Of a stretch of DNA of 28,350 bases, positions 26,158 to 28,350 are shown one piece after another; the stretch's first letter is position 1, and each line of letters begins with the position of its first letter. Origin of the DNA: JBBSEZ01 sp038239195 (GTDB lineage Bacteria; Planctomycetota; Planctomycetia; Gemmatales; Gemmataceae); contig JBBSEZ010000072.1 of NCBI GenBank assembly GCA_038239195.1, positions 1 through 28,350 on the forward strand. The letters run 5' to 3'. The translations under genes were made by a program, and so were the position numbers. Below the pieces are notes generated by a model, which saw only the letters and a program-made list of their open reading frames with translations, was not told the DNA's origin and made no database searches.

Positions 26158-27573
26158 TCAGCGCCCGAACGCACTGCCCTCGGCGAGCCGTTTCTTGCTG
26201 AGCTTGCCCGCTCGATGCAGCCCTTCGAGCAGGAGCTCCAGCGCGCTTGCCTGGACTGCGGGGGCCTGGCGCATCTCCTCGTCGGGGACCGTTCGCGCCA
26301 GCAGCGACGAGACGGCGCGGGCCAGGGCGGGCAGTTCGGCGAGGGCGCGGGCGCAGTCGGCCGAGGGCAGGCGGTCGCCGACGAGGAGCTGGCGCCCGGG
26401 CCCGAACGCCTCGACGACGGGGGCGAGGTCGGCCACGCGGGCGTGCTCGGCGAAGACGGCCGCGACCGCCTCGGCCGCGAGCGCCTCGAAGATCGCGTCC
26501 TCTTCTTCGTCCTCCTCCAGCGACCGTTCGAGCTTGCCGCGCGCCCCGGCGGCGACGGCGGGCAGGTCGCTGAGGCGCGGCACCGCCAGGGGCTCGCCCA
26601 GGAGCAGGGCGCGGCGCTCGGCGTTGCTCGCCAGCAGCTCCATGCAGGCGATCGTCAGGCGCACGCTCACGCCGGAGTGGGCGCTGACGGCAGGGCTGGT
26701 CCGCGCCCGGCGGGCCGTCTCCTCCAGCACCTCTTTCATGAAGTGGGGGACGAAGACGGGCGTGCCGTCGCGCCTCAGCCAGGCGTTCGCCTCGGTGATG
26801 GCGATGCCGAGCTCGCGCGTCGGCGGATAGTGGGTGCGGACGACGGAGCCGATGCGGTCCTTGAGGGGGGTGACGATCCGTCCGCGGCTGGTGTAGTCCT
26901 CCGGGTTGGCGCTGAAGACGAGGCAGAGGTCGAGGGGGAAGCGCACCGCGTAGCCGCGCACTTGCAAGTCGCGCTCCTGCAAGACGTTGAACAGGGCCAC
27001 CTGGATCTTCGGGGCCAGGTCGGGGAGCTCGTTGATGCAGAAGATGCCGCGGTTGGCGCGCGGCACGAGGCCGAAGTGCAGCGTCGCCTCGTCGGAGAGG
27101 TAGCGCCCCTCGGCGTGCTTGATGAGGTCGATCTCGCCGAACAGGTCGGCCACGGTCACGTCCGGCGTTGCCAGCTTCTCCTGGTAGCGCCGTTCGCGGC
27201 CCACCCACTCGATCGGCGTGTCGTCGCCCTCCCGGGCAATGCGCGCGCGGGAGGAGGCGCCGATCGGCGCCAGCGGGTCGTCGTTGATCTCGCTGCCGGC
27301 GACGATGGGGATGGCCTCGTCGAGGAACGACGCGAGCTGGCGCAGCAGCCGAGTCTTGGCCTGGCCGCGCAGTCCCAGCACCAGCAGGTCGTGGCGGGCG
27401 AGGAGGGCGTTGACGAGCTGGGGCAAGACGGTGTCGTCGTAGCCGAGGATGCCGGGAAAGAGGGGCTCGCGGGCCAGTAATTTGCGGACCAGGTTTCGCC
27501 GCATCTCTTCCTTGACGGAGGTGGGGCAGTAGCCGGTCGCACGCAGTTCGCCAAGGGTGCGGGGGCGGTCCAT
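26158..27573 (-). CDS. MoxR/magnesium-chelatase-type AAA+ ATPase
   Basis: A 471-aa AAA+ ATPase. The Walker A motif is GLRGQAKTR (67-75), a variant of the MoxR GPPGxAKT. Walker B plus sensor is GIFCINELPDL (176-186). Further features are an IDLIKHAEGRYLSDEATLHF insert, LCLVFSANPEDYTSRGRIVTP (sensor 1 region) and LKDRIGS. The remaining C-terminal 200 residues are helical, with an acidic stretch LEEDEEEDA. Such ATPases act as chaperone-like partners of VWA-domain proteins to insert metals or activate enzymes. No VWA gene is adjacent here, so the partner lies outside. The ATG at 27573 has GGAGG 4 nt upstream. An in-frame start 21 codons earlier is less likely. Confidence 0.88.
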   Translation of the reverse strand: MDRPRTLGELRATGYCPTSVKEEMRRNLVRKLLAREPLFPGILGYDDTVLPQLVNALLARHDLLVLGLRGQAKTRLLRQLASFLDEAIPIVAGSEINDDPLAPIGASSRARIAREGDDTPIEWVGRERRYQEKLATPDVTVADLFGEIDLIKHAEGRYLSDEATLHFGLVPRANRGIFCINELPDLAPKIQVALFNVLQERDLQVRGYAVRFPLDLCLVFSANPEDYTSRGRIVTPLKDRIGSVVRTHYPPTRELGIAITEANAWLRRDGTPVFVPHFMKEVLEETARRARTSPAVSAHSGVSVRLTIACMELLASNAERRALLLGEPLAVPRLSDLPAVAAGARGKLERSLEEDEEEDAIFEALAAEAVAAVFAEHARVADLAPVVEAFGPGRQLLVGDRLPSADCARALAELPALARAVSSLLARTVPDEEMRQAPAVQASALELLLEGLHRAGKLSKKRLAEGSAFGR

Positions 27574-27929
27574 GAGGCCTCCGGGAAGGGCTGACGGCGG
27601 TGCCTCGGGAGAGGCGCGCCGCAACGAATCCGGCAAAGGATTTTACCCCGCTTGACGAGCCGAATCCAGTTCGCTACGAAGAGATTACCTCCGGGCCCCC
27701 CCCGGGCCAGTTTCGGGACTGTCCGGGTTGCCTGCGAGCGACCGGAAGTTCTGATCCTGCAAGAGATTCCGGGGAGGGTGGCCGGGCGGACTGCGAGCCG
27801 CCCGGGCCCTGTCGCCCGCGGAAAAATTTCGCGGCCGCCGCAAGCCGTGCGCGGCCCGCGCCGATACCACGGGGGAAGGCAGAACGCCTCCCTCTTCGTT
27901 CCGTGGCGTTTTCTGATGAGGACACGCTG
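27574..27929. other. Divergent intergenic region
   Basis: 356 bp between the divergent ATPase and acidic-protein genes. It holds one good promoter-like site (27652-27680) and a run of C/G (GGGCCCCCCCCGGGCC). Frames read through it, but none looks like protein. Confidence 0.5.
27652..27680 (+). promoter_or_regulatory. Possible sigma-70-type promoter for the acidic protein
   Basis: TTGACG (27652-27657), a 17-bp spacer and TACGAA (27675-27680). The 5' leader to the gene at 27930 would be about 240 nt, which is long. The match is good but unproven. Confidence 0.35.
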
Positions 27930-28238
27930 ATGCTCGGTGGTACTCTGCTGGTTGGCTGCCCGCTCGACGCGGCAGCAGTGGTCCCCTGGCCCTCGGGGAC
28001 CGACTTCGACCTCTTCGGCGCCTCCCCGGTCCTGGTTCGGGACGAAGAGGAAGAGGAAGACGAGGACGAAGAAGACGACGACCTGGAAGACGACGACTTC
28101 GACGACGACGACGACCTCGACGACGAAGACCTGGACGAGGACTTCGACGACGAGGACGACTTCGACGACGACCTCGACGACGACGATGACGACGACTTCG
28201 ACGACGACGACGAGGAAGACGACGATGACGCGGACTGA
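27930..28238 (+). CDS. Extremely acidic Asp/Glu-rich protein
   Basis: A 102-aa protein. GAGGA lies 8 nt upstream of the ATG at 27930. Residues 1-37 are ordinary (MLGGTLLVGCPLDAAAVVPW, DFDLFGASPVLV). Residues 38-102 are about 86% Asp and Glu, broken only by single Leu or Phe residues every 4-8 positions. DNA there is a near-repeat of GAC codons with interspersed TTC and CTC. Acidic tails like this occur in RNA polymerase delta subunits and in proteins that bind basic proteins or divalent cations. No family is recognisable. The opposite strand reads as poly-Ser and is a shadow. Confidence 0.65.
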   Translation: MLGGTLLVGCPLDAAAVVPWPSGTDFDLFGASPVLVRDEEEEEDEDEEDDDLEDDDFDDDDDLDDEDLDEDFDDEDDFDDDLDDDDDDDFDDDDEEDDDDAD

Positions 28239-28261
28239 GCGCGCCCGTTGAAGAGCCGCGT

Positions 28262-28283
28262 GCCCAAATCCCCAGCTTTGGGC
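28262..28283 (+). terminator. Possible terminator after the acidic gene
   Basis: GCCCAAA and TTTGGGC form a 7-bp stem with an 8-nt loop (TCCCCAGC), 24 bp after the stop codon. There is no T-tract. Confidence 0.45.
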
Positions 28284-28350
28284 GCGCTCCCCGGGGGGCC
28301 CACCCGGGGGCCGGGGCGGCGCTTACAGCCCGGGGCCTCTGCGCGTCCAG

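Noticed and set aside
27674..28303. Minus-strand poly-Ser protein
   Set aside because: It is the reverse reading of the GAC/GAA-rich acidic gene, which has the ribosome-binding site on the plus strand.

Overview
The window looks like chromosomal DNA of a planctomycete, most likely of the family Gemmataceae. It is very GC-rich. It carries a lone DUF1501 protein, a truncated TIGR02996 'repeat-companion' protein, a member of the Gemmata-type family that begins with a 'LFACACVRR' segment and ends 'HVRGCWVVDAVLGRE', and several genes with no recognisable relatives outside such genomes. There are no rRNA genes, no convincing tRNA, no CRISPR array and no phage module. Most genes are single or in pairs, separated by perfect palindromes.

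Layout. 206-676: an RsbW-like anti-sigma kinase. 702-2596 (minus): an acyl-CoA dehydrogenase overlapping a Gemmata-family protein by GTGA. 2682-4154 (minus): a periplasmic HtrA/Deg protease. 4443-6557 (minus): a large-subunit catalase, divergent from a small BON-like protein (6847-7101) and a possible 56-aa protein (7175-7345). 7354-8781 (minus): an ACT-domain malic enzyme. 9335-9545: a decayed MazF/PemK toxin, cut by an IS701-family element (9548-11058) whose transposase has a frameshift on an A8 run. 11104-13217 (minus): two exported proteins that together resemble a copper amine oxidase split into two genes. 13465-14664 (minus): a PQQ-like propeller protein. 14972-16723: PTS enzyme I (ptsI). 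16797-17174 (minus): a small membrane protein. 17393-19243: an unrecognised 616-aa protein. 19270-20646 (minus): DUF1501. 20700-22592 (minus): HtpG, preceded by the TIGR02996 remnant. 23032-24023: an unknown protein translationally coupled to a DIP1984-family protein. 24455-25540: an LptB-like ATPase with an extra C-terminal domain. 25611-26087: a DinB-family protein. 26158-27573 (minus): a MoxR/Mg-chelatase-type AAA+ ATPase. 27930-28238: an extremely acidic Asp/Glu protein.

How the genes work together. Several products fit stress handling: catalase, HtrA, HtpG, the anti-sigma kinase and DinB. They do not form one operon. The clearest functional unit is the pair at 11104-13217. The downstream gene keeps the copper ligands (H262, H264, H420), the TPQ-precursor tyrosine (Y226) and a candidate catalytic aspartate (D148) of copper amine oxidases, at near-canonical spacing. 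The upstream gene resembles the N-terminal accessory domain. This is the best candidate for an under-described system here. Other points of note are a likely Cys-Tyr crosslink in the catalase, the A8 slippage site in the transposase, a toxin gene destroyed beside the IS, and two families of dispersed palindromes.

All calls rest on reading motifs and translations by eye. No database search or structure prediction was run.
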